Below are positions 43,818 to 54,537 of a stretch of DNA of 64,000 nucleotides, piece after piece; position 1 is the first letter of the stretch; each line of letters starts with the position of its first letter. Below the pieces are notes generated by a model. That model saw only the letters and a list, made by a program, of their open reading frames with translations, was not told the origin of the DNA and did no database searches. The stretch covers positions 1 to 64,000 of the forward strand of contig JAFVHN010000099.1 of the NCBI GenBank assembly GCA_017474515.1. The letters run 5' to 3'. The DNA is from Prevotella sp. Its GTDB lineage: Bacteria > Bacteroidota > Bacteroidia > Bacteroidales > Bacteroidaceae. The position numbers and the translations under genes are program-made.

Positions 43818-45533
43818 ATGATAAAAAAGAAAGCATTAGCGGCCACCGCCGCACGATGGATGATGCTGGTCTGCGCTGCCGGCCTGCCCCTGTTTGGCAT
43901 GGCCCAGAGCGACAACCAGCGGGGAGTGACGGTGACCGGAAGCTGGCAGAGCGACATCCTCTTTCCTCAAGAAGACACCGAAATAGGCGCCGAGAAGCCC
44001 GACCACAACACGCTCTCGAACACTTATCTCAACCTGAACCTTCAGAGCAAATATGTGGATGCCGGCGTAAGGGCCGAATACTTGAAGCACCCGTTGCCGG
44101 GCTACGAGAATGATTTCGAGGGCAGCGGTCTGCCACATTTCTGGGTGAAAGGCAAGCTGGGGCAGACGGAGCTCACCGCCGGAACCTTCTATGAGCAATT
44201 CGGCTCGGGCTTCGTGCTCAGGGCTTACGAAGACCGCCCCATGGGCATCGACAACTCCATCTTGGGCGCAAAGCTGGTCACCACACCCGTGAAGGGCGTC
44301 CACCTGAAGCTGTTGACGGGCCGCCAACGCCGCTACTGGCACTGGAACAAGGCCTGGCTGACGGGCGCCGACGTGGAAATGAACCTCGACCAGTGGAGCC
44401 GCGCCATGCAGGAACGGGGGCTCTTCATGACCCTGGGAGCATCGTTCGTGAACAAACACGAAAAGAGCGAGGACATCATGGCCGACGAAACCCACAAGCT
44501 CAACCTGCCGGAGAACGTGAATGCCTACGACCTGCGCCTTAACGTGCAGAAAGGCAACGTGAACGTGCTGGCGGAATATGCCCACAAGACGCAGGACCCG
44601 TCGTTCGATAACGGCTACATCTACAGGAAGGGCTATGTGGCCATGCTTTCGGCCAGCTATTCGCGGCGCGGCATGAGCCTGCTATTGCAAGCCAAGCGCA
44701 GCGACAACATGGCGTTCAGGAGCAAACGGTCAATGAACGGCACGTCGTCGTTCATCAACCACCTGCCGCCCTTCGCCATGGAGCACACCTACGACCTGGC
44801 CGCCCTCAACATGTATGCCACACAGCCCATGGGCGAATGGGCCTACCAGGCCGAGTGGGGCTACAAGTTCAACCGCGGAACGGCATTGGGCGGGAAATAC
44901 GGCACCAGCGTGAAGGTGAACTTCTCGCACATCCACTCGCTCGACAAGACGCAGAAGGACCTCGTCTTCAAGCAAACCTACGACGACGGCATGGTGGATG
45001 TAATCGGCCGAAGCGGGATGGGCACCGACGGCTACGGCTCGGCCTTCTGGAAATGGGGAAAGCAGACCTACTACCAGGACATCAACGTGCAAGTTGAGAA
45101 GAAACTGTCGAAGCAGTTCAAGCTCAACCTCATGTATATGAACCAGTTGTACAACAAAACCGTGGTGGAGGGAGAAGGAGGCATGCTGCACTCCGACATC
45201 TTCATCGCCGACGGCAAATATACCATCAACAAAAAGCTGACCGTGAGGGCCGAGGCGCAATACCTCTCGTCGAAAGACGACGACGGCGACTGGGCCTTCG
45301 GGCTGGTGGAGCTGTCGGTGCTGCCCAACTGGATGTTCACCGTTTCCGATGAATGGAACTGCGGAAAAACCGATCTGCACTACTACATGGCCACCGTGAC
45401 CTACAACCGTGGCAGCCACCGCATACAGGCCGGCTACGGCCGCGTCATGGAGGGCATGAACTGCTCGGGAGGCGTGTGCCGCTATGTGCCGGCTTACAAG
45501 GGCTTCACCCTTTCCTACAACTACAACTTCTGA
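43818..45533 (+). CDS. DUF6029-type outer-membrane beta-barrel protein
   Basis: A 571-residue exported protein (signal to about residue 30, GMAQS). The rest is a run of alternating amphipathic strands ending FTLSYNYNF, with the terminal Phe typical of outer-membrane barrels. It matches what is known of the DUF6029 family, which regularly sits beside Omp28 genes in Bacteroidetes. No plug domain or TonB box was seen, so it is not a TonB receptor. It heads an operon of five genes with gaps of 11-34 bases, possibly begun from the thioredoxin gene upstream. Confidence 0.82.
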   Translation: MIKKKALAATAARWMMLVCAAGLPLFGMAQSDNQRGVTVTGSWQSDILFPQEDTEIGAEKPDHNTLSNTYLNLNLQSKYVDAGVRAEYLKHPLPGYENDFEGSGLPHFWVKGKLGQTELTAGTFYEQFGSGFVLRAYEDRPMGIDNSILGAKLVTTPVKGVHLKLLTGRQRRYWHWNKAWLTGADVEMNLDQWSRAMQERGLFMTLGASFVNKHEKSEDIMADETHKLNLPENVNAYDLRLNVQKGNVNVLAEYAHKTQDPSFDNGYIYRKGYVAMLSASYSRRGMSLLLQAKRSDNMAFRSKRSMNGTSSFINHLPPFAMEHTYDLAALNMYATQPMGEWAYQAEWGYKFNRGTALGGKYGTSVKVNFSHIHSLDKTQKDLVFKQTYDDGMVDVIGRSGMGTDGYGSAFWKWGKQTYYQDINVQVEKKLSKQFKLNLMYMNQLYNKTVVEGEGGMLHSDIFIADGKYTINKKLTVRAEAQYLSSKDDDGDWAFGLVELSVLPNWMFTVSDEWNCGKTDLHYYMATVTYNRGSHRIQAGYGRVMEGMNCSGGVCRYVPAYKGFTLSYNYNF

Positions 45534-45544
45534 CGGCTCAAGAC

Positions 45545-46366
45545 ATGAAAAGAACAACAACATACAATACTACGCGGCTGTTCGTGGCCTGCCTTTCGCT
45601 GCTCATGGCAACGGCATGCAGCAACATCGACGAAGACGAAAGGTTCATCTACGTGGAACCGGCGGAAGTGCAGAGGGCAGTGCTCATTGAGGACTTTACC
45701 GGCCAGAACTGCCTGAATTGCCCCAGGGCGCACGAAACCATTGCCAAGCTACAAGAGCAGTACGGCAAGGACCAGGTGGTGGCCGTAAGCATACACGGCG
45801 GCAACATGGCCGTCTGGACCAACAACCGCATGCTGGGATTGCGCAACGACCTGGGCGACGAGTACAACAACTTCTGGGGATGCACGTCGTGGCCCACGGG
45901 CATGGTGAACCGCAAAGGCGGGTTGTCAACCGACGAACAATGGGCAACCGCCGTATATAATGAAATTCAGAAGGCCCCTCCAGTGAGAATTTCCGTATGG
46001 ACGATACAGCAGACCGGCGAACACAGCTACAGCGTGGCCGTCAATCTCCTGGCCACCGAAGACTATAGCGGCAAGCTCCAGCTATGGATTACCGAAAACG
46101 GCATCGTGGCACCTCAGCGCATGCCCGACGGCTCGGTGAACGCCACCTACACCCATAACAACGTGCTCAGGGCGGCCGCCAACGGCACATGGGGCACCGA
46201 GCTGAGGCTGGCACGGGGCGAACACCACACGGACGTTTTCAACTTTGAAACCGACGCGGAATGGAAAACCGAGAACCTCAACCTCGTGGTTTTCGCCTAT
46301 AACGGCGAGGGCGTGCAACAGGCACTCTGCCAACAGCTGGCACCATCGCCGACGGAATCGGAATAA
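45545..46366 (+). CDS. Omp28-related lipoprotein with CxxC
   Basis: A 273-residue lipoprotein; the start at MKRTTTYNTT gives lipobox ATAC with Cys25. It belongs to the Omp28 family: IEDFTGQNCLNCPRAHETI carries a thioredoxin-like CLNC at 56-59, followed by VVAVSIHGGNM and SWPTGMVNRKGG. The fold is thioredoxin-like, plus a C-terminal beta domain (HNNVLRAAANGTWG is a family signature). It is probably surface or periplasmic, tied to the outer membrane. It lies 11 bases after the DUF6029 gene and is the first of three Omp28-type genes. Confidence 0.88.
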   Translation: MKRTTTYNTTRLFVACLSLLMATACSNIDEDERFIYVEPAEVQRAVLIEDFTGQNCLNCPRAHETIAKLQEQYGKDQVVAVSIHGGNMAVWTNNRMLGLRNDLGDEYNNFWGCTSWPTGMVNRKGGLSTDEQWATAVYNEIQKAPPVRISVWTIQQTGEHSYSVAVNLLATEDYSGKLQLWITENGIVAPQRMPDGSVNATYTHNNVLRAAANGTWGTELRLARGEHHTDVFNFETDAEWKTENLNLVVFAYNGEGVQQALCQQLAPSPTESE

Positions 46367-46400
46367 CAAACATTTTTCATTATCAACACCCAAGAATAAT

Positions 46401-47051
46401 ATGAAAAAAATACTGGCACTCACACTCCTGCTTGCCGCCATGGTGGCAACGGCACACGCCCAGGATGTAGATGAAACGGCATGTTTTGCCGACCAAAACG
46501 GCAACATCATTCCAAACGGAACGGAAATCAACGCATCAACGGTCTATGAAGACCTGATGGGGATTCAAATCAAATCGGGACTGTTTGTAAAAAACACCGG
46601 CGACGAGGACGTACTCGTGCGCATTGCCGTGCAAGTGACGGAGCTTTCGTCGGGACAAGTCCAAATCTGCTTTCCAAACATGTGCATTCCCATCACCGCG
46701 CCCGGCGAATTGGCAACCAATGCCGCGAACGTGGCCGCCGGAGCACTGACCGACCTGGAAACCGAGTGGAACCCTGCCGATTTCGCTTACGGCACGGCCC
46801 GCGCAACTTATAAGATTCAGTACTGCTCCTTCAATTCGCTCACTCAGACCTACAATGTGGTGGAAGAAGGACCGCAGGTCACCGTCTGCTATAACTATCA
46901 GGACCCCAGCGCCATTCAGCAGGCGAAGGCAACAGAGGCCGCCACCGTAGCCACATACAACACCGCAGGACAGCGCACCGGGCACGGACAAAAGGGCCTG
47001 GTCATTGTGAAAAAGGCCGACGGAACCACCAGCAAGCATCTGGCAAGATAA
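46401..47051 (+). CDS. Secreted protein with T9SS-like C-terminal tail
   Basis: A 216-residue exported protein (signal MKKILALTLLLAAMVATAHA). The central part (about 25-170) is predicted beta-rich with cysteines in CFPNMC and YCSFNS; no family was recognised. The end, TYNTAGQRTGHGQKGLVIVKKADG and onward in pieces, has the pattern of the type A sorting tail (turn, GQR, KG, short strand, basic last residue) that sends proteins through the type IX system. Being between Omp28 genes it may be secreted with them. Confidence 0.7.
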   Translation: MKKILALTLLLAAMVATAHAQDVDETACFADQNGNIIPNGTEINASTVYEDLMGIQIKSGLFVKNTGDEDVLVRIAVQVTELSSGQVQICFPNMCIPITAPGELATNAANVAAGALTDLETEWNPADFAYGTARATYKIQYCSFNSLTQTYNVVEEGPQVTVCYNYQDPSAIQQAKATEAATVATYNTAGQRTGHGQKGLVIVKKADGTTSKHLAR

Positions 47052-47074
47052 GAATCAATAACACAATATTTATT

Positions 47075-48979
47075 ATGAAAAAAATCTTACTTTCATCCAT
47101 TTTCGCATTTGCACTGTGCGCTCTCACCGGAGCCAATGCACAGGCTTTGCAGTATGCACCCGTCGGCGGTGACGACTACACCGAAGACGGCGCCGCCTTC
47201 ACCCAGCAAAACATCAGCCCGGCAGCCAACCAGGCATGGTGGGGCTACTACAACGGCACCGACGACCGCACGTCGGTGGGCGTGGGCGGAAAAGAAATCT
47301 ACGACCAGGCCATCTTCATCGCCGGCGACAAAGGCACGATGAAGGACAAAGTCATCAAGGCCGTGCGCTTCTACCTGCGCAGCAAGAACGTGCTGAAAAA
47401 CGTCAAGGTATGGGTTTCAACCACTCTTCCCGCCACTGCCGACGATGCCGACATCCTCGTGATGGACATTGAAAAGAGCAAGCTGCAGGCAGGAGTGGAA
47501 GCCGACAACCTGCCCGGAAAAGCCAACGACGTGGAACTGACCACACCCTACACCGTGACCGAAAACGGCGTGTATGTGGGCTACAGTTTTGAAATCACCA
47601 GCGTCACCACCTCAAACGGCCAATATCCTGTGGTTGCCAGCAATCTGTACCCACAGGACAACGGATTTTTCATCAAGACCAGCCAGAGCCAGACGGAATG
47701 GCTGAATGCCACAGAACTTGGCAACCTGGCACTGATGGTACTGGCCGAAGGCGAATTCCCGCAAAACTCAGTCCAGGCAACGAGCCTTACCAACGCCCTC
47801 GTAGGCATTGGCGACCCCGCCGCCACCACGCTTACAGTGACCAATTCGGGCAACAACAGCGTGAGCAACATCGACTTCACTATCAGCATCGACGGTGTTG
47901 AGACGGGTTCTAAGCACATCAACCTTCCCAATCCCATCAACGACATGTGCGGCAACGGGAAAATCACCATTCCCATGGGAACATTCGACGAAGTCGGCAT
48001 CAAGAACATCTCCGTGACCGTGACGAAGGTCAACGGCGTGGACAACACCGACCCCAACAACAGCGTCTCGGCCATCATCAACGTGGTGGAAGAGCTGTTC
48101 CAGCGCGTTGTGCTGGTAGAGGAGTTCACCGGTGAAAGCTGCCCCAACTGTCCGCGTGCCGCCAATGGTTTGGCCACCATACTCCACAATGCCCAGTTTG
48201 CCGACAAGGTGGTGGCCATCTGCCATCATTCGGGCTATTACAACGATGCTTACACGACATCCTTCGACAATGCATACGCAGGTTTCTTCTATAACGACAA
48301 CACCACCTATGCACCGGCCATGATGTACGACCGCTACACTGGCAACAACAAGAACTATAATGGCACTGCCTTCTCGCCGGTGTACAGCGTTGGCGGAGCT
48401 GAGGACATCGGGCAGATGGTTGCCCTCCGCCTGACCGTTCCCACATCGGTGAAACTGCTCATCGACCCCGTGTGGAACAGCGATTACTCGAAGATTGAAG
48501 TAAAAGTGAAAGGCTCGCGCATGGAAGGCTACGACAATCCGAAACTGCGCCTGAACCTGACATTGACCGAAGACAGCATCATGACCAACAACCAGTCGGG
48601 AGCCAGCGGAACATTCTGGCACATGCACGTTGGCCGCGCCGTCAACTCCACTTGGGGCGATGCCGTGGAATGGAATGGCAACGAGTTCACCTACACCTAC
48701 ACCTTCGACGTGAAATCAACATGGCAGGCCAAGCACCTCAAGGTGGTGGGGTACCTTTACAATTACGACAGCAGCAATCCCAACAATTGCGAAATCGCCA
48801 ACAGTGCCATTGCCAGACCCCATCAGGGTGACATCACCGGCATCAGCACCGTTCAGCCCAACGCCACGGAAGGCACCGTGCGCCACAACATCGGCGGCCA
48901 GCGCCTGAACGCGCCCGCCAAGGGCATCAACCTGGTGAGGATGAGCGACGGCACCGTGCGTAAAGTTCTTGTAAAATAG
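47075..48979 (+). CDS. Large Omp28-domain secreted protein with CxxC
   Basis: A 634-residue exported protein. Residues 25-220 look like a beta-sandwich (choice-of-anchor or jelly-roll type), 240-340 like an Ig-type domain, and 345-610 form an Omp28/thioredoxin-like domain with EEFTGESCPNCPRAANG and CPNC at 356-359. It ends with a T9SS-type tail (GQRLNAPAKGINLVRMSDG, last residues VLVK). The active-site cysteines suggest redox work or disulfide formation at the cell surface. It is the second Omp28 member of the operon. Confidence 0.82.
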   Translation: MKKILLSSIFAFALCALTGANAQALQYAPVGGDDYTEDGAAFTQQNISPAANQAWWGYYNGTDDRTSVGVGGKEIYDQAIFIAGDKGTMKDKVIKAVRFYLRSKNVLKNVKVWVSTTLPATADDADILVMDIEKSKLQAGVEADNLPGKANDVELTTPYTVTENGVYVGYSFEITSVTTSNGQYPVVASNLYPQDNGFFIKTSQSQTEWLNATELGNLALMVLAEGEFPQNSVQATSLTNALVGIGDPAATTLTVTNSGNNSVSNIDFTISIDGVETGSKHINLPNPINDMCGNGKITIPMGTFDEVGIKNISVTVTKVNGVDNTDPNNSVSAIINVVEELFQRVVLVEEFTGESCPNCPRAANGLATILHNAQFADKVVAICHHSGYYNDAYTTSFDNAYAGFFYNDNTTYAPAMMYDRYTGNNKNYNGTAFSPVYSVGGAEDIGQMVALRLTVPTSVKLLIDPVWNSDYSKIEVKVKGSRMEGYDNPKLRLNLTLTEDSIMTNNQSGASGTFWHMHVGRAVNSTWGDAVEWNGNEFTYTYTFDVKSTWQAKHLKVVGYLYNYDSSNPNNCEIANSAIARPHQGDITGISTVQPNATEGTVRHNIGGQRLNAPAKGINLVRMSDGTVRKVLVK

Positions 48980-48992
48980 AAATTTTCAGCCG

Positions 48993-50951
48993 ATGAAGCG
49001 ACTTAAAGCCATCATCTTCGCTGTCATAACAGGTCTGGGCTCATCCGTAGCCCAGACCCATCTTCATTTAAACGCGTCACACATCGACGGCAACGCCCTC
49101 ATCATGCAGGGGCCGTGCAGCGAGGCCGGTGCCATGCAGCACCGCGCCCCCATGAAAGCCAATTTGGAGGACAACCAGCGCATCATGGGAGCCTGCCAGA
49201 CCGACAACCTGTCGGAAAACGGTTTCGGACTGCCACAGTTCCCCGGAACCATGCGCATTGCAACGGTGTTGCCGGCGTGGATGTTCAGTAAGTTCAACGG
49301 AGCAACCATCACCGCCATGCGCATCGGGCTGACGGCATCGCCGGGAACCGTCAAAGGCTTCGTGGCACCCATCGACAGCGAAGGAAACATCCTGCAAGAC
49401 CTTACCACGGGCAGCACAGGGCAGGCACAGCTGGGCTGGAACCAGTTCAACGTCACGCCTGCCGTTATCAACGCCGAGGGACTGGCGGGCTTTGCCATTG
49501 GCTACGAATATCAACAGCTGGGCACAAAGGCACAGGGTACCTTCACTGCCGACTGCTATCCCATCAGCATCGTGAAGACCACATTCGCCTGCAACACTCT
49601 GGCTTACGGAAACCTCGGCAACGGACTGCTGTGGTACGACCTGGGACAGCTCGACCTGGGAAACATTGCCGTGCAATGCATCGTGCAGTCGGACAATTTC
49701 CCCGAAAAGGAAGTCATCATCACCAACCTACAGACCGCAAAGCCGCTCTATAAACGCGGTGAAGAACTGGCATACAGCTTCTTTGCCGAGAACTTCGGAA
49801 CGAAGCCCGTGGAGCAAACCAGCATCGACATCAGTCTGAACGGCCAAGTGGTAAAGAACATCAAGACCGGCCTGCAACCTTCGGAAATCTCCCTGATGGA
49901 GGGTACCGTCACCCTTGGCGACGACATTTCTACAGGCAACATTACGCTGAGTGCAACCGCTTATCCCTTCAACGGAGAGGAGCTGCAAAACACCACAGGC
50001 CTGAAAAGCGCCACCGTGGCCGCCGGCCTGTATTCAGAGGCCGAAACCATGGCAAGGCAGAAATACCTGGTGGAGGAAATGACCAGCGCAAGCATGGAGG
50101 AATCGGTACTGGCCGACAAGATAACGGCGCGAATGAAAGAACTCTACAACGACGTGGCCTTTGTGACCATACACTACAAAGGAACCTGGCCCGACCCGTT
50201 GGAAACGGAAGAAAGCTTTCCGCTGATGAACTTGCTCAACTATTACGCCCTCCCCACGGCAGCTCTTAACCGCACCTACATTGGAAACAGTCCCAATGAC
50301 GGCAAATACGGCTTGAGCACCTACCTGGGTTACGCCCAGTACCAAAGCACCTACGCCAAACGCTTCTACAACCAGATGGAGGCAAGCAGCGTGGAGCCGC
50401 TGGCCACCCTCAGCATCGACGCCACCACCGCCGACAACCTGCTCACGGTAAAAGTGAGCGGAAAGGGAACCGACAAGGCACGCGCCATTCTGGAGGGCCG
50501 CACAAGGCTCTCGGTATATATCACTGAGGACCAAGTGGTTTCAAGACAAAGGGAGAACGGGGCTTGGAACAATGAATACTTGCATAACGATGTGCTCCGC
50601 AAAATGCTTACCGCCACGCGCGGAGACATGCCGCAATGGACCGACGACGACACCTTCGAGAACACATTCTCGCTACAGGTGCCCGAACAATGGCAGAAAG
50701 ACCGGCTGCACGTGGTGGCATTCATCCACCTCATGCCCAGTGCCGTGGAAAACAACTTCCGCAACATGGGCATCATCAACGCCGAAACCGTTCAACCCGT
50801 GGAAGCCACGGCCATCAGCACGGCAAGTGCCGACAGCCACCGCGTGGCCTGCTATACCATCGACGGCAGGAAGGTCACCGAGCCAAACGGCAAGGGCATC
50901 TACATCGTGAAGATGAGCAACGGACAAACGCGCAAGATATTGTCGAAATAA
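48993..50951 (+). CDS. Large Omp28-domain paralogue lacking the CxxC
   Basis: A 652-residue exported protein with the same plan as its upstream neighbour: N-terminal beta-sandwich, Ig-like domain, thioredoxin-like Omp28 domain, T9SS-type tail (GRKVTEPNGKGIYIVKMSNG). At the active-site position the neighbour has VEEFTGESCPNC, while here the line reads VEEMTSASMEES (residues 360-371), so both cysteines are replaced by Met368 and Ser371. The flanking HNDVLRKMLTATRGD signature is kept. It therefore cannot act through that dithiol and may be a binding or structural partner. Confidence 0.8.
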   Translation: MKRLKAIIFAVITGLGSSVAQTHLHLNASHIDGNALIMQGPCSEAGAMQHRAPMKANLEDNQRIMGACQTDNLSENGFGLPQFPGTMRIATVLPAWMFSKFNGATITAMRIGLTASPGTVKGFVAPIDSEGNILQDLTTGSTGQAQLGWNQFNVTPAVINAEGLAGFAIGYEYQQLGTKAQGTFTADCYPISIVKTTFACNTLAYGNLGNGLLWYDLGQLDLGNIAVQCIVQSDNFPEKEVIITNLQTAKPLYKRGEELAYSFFAENFGTKPVEQTSIDISLNGQVVKNIKTGLQPSEISLMEGTVTLGDDISTGNITLSATAYPFNGEELQNTTGLKSATVAAGLYSEAETMARQKYLVEEMTSASMEESVLADKITARMKELYNDVAFVTIHYKGTWPDPLETEESFPLMNLLNYYALPTAALNRTYIGNSPNDGKYGLSTYLGYAQYQSTYAKRFYNQMEASSVEPLATLSIDATTADNLLTVKVSGKGTDKARAILEGRTRLSVYITEDQVVSRQRENGAWNNEYLHNDVLRKMLTATRGDMPQWTDDDTFENTFSLQVPEQWQKDRLHVVAFIHLMPSAVENNFRNMGIINAETVQPVEATAISTASADSHRVACYTIDGRKVTEPNGKGIYIVKMSNGQTRKILSK

Positions 50952-50969
50952 CAGCCCGCAATTTCAACT

Positions 50970-51006
50970 GGCGGGGAAGGCGAACAGCTTTCCCCGCCTT
51001 TGTGTT
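50970..51006 (+). terminator. Terminator of the DUF6029-Omp28 operon
   Basis: GGCGGGGAA (50970-50978) pairs with TTCCCCGCC (50990-50998), followed by TTTGTGTTTT. Confidence 0.85.
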
Positions 51007-51139
51007 TTCTCCCACCCCATCCCATATATTGCGTTGCCAACTCAATAATACGCCGCCACCACCTTGACACTTTGTCACTATTTTCAGCAAAAGACTAAAA
51101 AAATGTCGGAACAATAGTGGATAATTGACAAAAAGGCCG

Positions 51140-51147
51140 TAACTTTG
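51140..51147 (+). promoter_or_regulatory. Putative -7 box of glutamine synthetase
   Basis: TAACTTTG matches TAnnTTTG and predicts a leader of about 130 bases before the gene at 51284. No further motif was recognised between 51006 and 51139 or in the leader. Confidence 0.5.
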
Positions 51148-51283
51148 CAGAATAATCACACAAACTGTAGAGCGCGCCCCGCCACGCATCGACGGGAAAG
51201 GCGCTCCCCCACCCTTCTTACAAGCTCCGGCGCATACAAGACAGAAAAGACAATCACAACGAAAAAGAAAAAGAAAAAGAACA

Positions 51284-53509
<2,226 letters not shown>

Positions 53510-53511
53510 GC

Positions 53512-53568
53512 GTTTGGGAGTTTACGAGTTTAAACCATACCAATGTCTAAACTCCTAAACTCCCAAAC
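53512..53568. terminator. Inverted repeat after glutamine synthetase
   Basis: Arms of about 20 bases (GTTTGGGAGTTTACGAGTTTA against its near complement at 53548-53568) with one mismatch around a 15-base loop. It lies between converging genes and may terminate both, though it lacks a clean T run. Confidence 0.55.
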
Positions 53569-53590
53569 TCCTTTAACCAAAGAAAGAGGG

Positions 53591-54466
53591 TTACAGGTTT
53601 TCTATCTCCCCTATACTCAAGCCCGTAATCTCTGAAATGTCCGTTGCTGCAAAGCCCTTGACTTTCATGCGGCGGGCATTTTCTTGATTGGCCGCCTCGC
53701 GGCCTCTCCTTTCAGCCGAATTTACAACGTTGCGCAGGTCGCGATATTGCTTGAGGCTTTCTTCATAAATGCGCGACTCATCGGGAGTGAACCGCGCTAT
53801 CTCGGCCTGCTCAAACAGGCGGGTGAAGATGCGCTCCTGAAGGGCGGCGGGACGCTCCATCAACCGTGTGAGGTTCTTCAGCACAAAGAGCCACTTGTCG
53901 TACATGGAAACCAGCTCCGACTCGGTCTTGTTGAACTTCGGCATTTCAAGATAAACGTATGTCAGTTTATCGTAAAACACGTGCTTGTCCTCCATGTCCA
54001 AGAGCTTCACTTCATGGTGGAAGCAGTCTTTCGAGTATTCGTCGCCGGGAAAGACGAAGTTCAGGATGCCGATGGTGTAAACGCCGTTCAGGTGGAAGTC
54101 CCACTCGTCGCCCACTTTTCCCTGCTCGATGATGGGGAAAGCGGAATAGAACACGCTGCGGTCCTTGAAGAAATCCTGGCTGGCCTTCTGCATCTCAACA
54201 ATGAATTTTTCGCCGTTTTCGCCCTCGCAATATACATCGAAGACGGCGCGGCGCTCACCGTAGGAGGCCATTTTCTCGGTGGGCAGATAGCGCAAATCCT
54301 TCACCACCTGCTTCGGCTCGCCCGGTGAGAACTGGGAAGAACGGTCGAACAAAGCGTTGAGAAGGCTTATCAGCAGGTCCTTGTTCAGCTCTGTGCCAAA
54401 CAATTTCTTGAACCCGAAGTCGGTGTAGGGGTTCACATATTTCTGATGTCTCTGTTCTTCCATCAT
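53591..54466 (-). CDS. Rpn-family PD-(D/E)XK nuclease / putative transposase
   Basis: A 291-residue protein of the Rpn (PF12784-like) family: VNPYTDFGFKKLFGTELNKDLL at the N-terminus, then the nuclease core VFDVYCEGENGEKFIVEMQ, where the Asp and Glu-x-Gln match the active site. Members promote RecA-independent recombination in E. coli and occur in many copies in Bacteroidetes, often called transposases. No terminal inverted repeats or target duplications were seen, so it is not shown to be part of a mobile element. The first two codons are both ATG, so the start could be 54463. It has no clear operon partner. Confidence 0.88.
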   Translation of the reverse strand: MMEEQRHQKYVNPYTDFGFKKLFGTELNKDLLISLLNALFDRSSQFSPGEPKQVVKDLRYLPTEKMASYGERRAVFDVYCEGENGEKFIVEMQKASQDFFKDRSVFYSAFPIIEQGKVGDEWDFHLNGVYTIGILNFVFPGDEYSKDCFHHEVKLLDMEDKHVFYDKLTYVYLEMPKFNKTESELVSMYDKWLFVLKNLTRLMERPAALQERIFTRLFEQAEIARFTPDESRIYEESLKQYRDLRNVVNSAERRGREAANQENARRMKVKGFAATDISEITGLSIGEIENL

Positions 54467-54537
54467 AGCTGCGAATTTGTTGAAATGAAGTTTTACAATA
54501 AGGAATTATTACAGAGGGCCGGTTCACCGCGCGCCGC

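Noticed and set aside
43606-43854. Minus-strand Ser/Arg-rich small ORF
   Set aside because: It is the translation of the TCTAGA array read through; the repeat explains the composition.
53591-54466. Rpn gene as part of a complete insertion sequence
   Set aside because: No terminal inverted repeats or target duplications could be seen around it.
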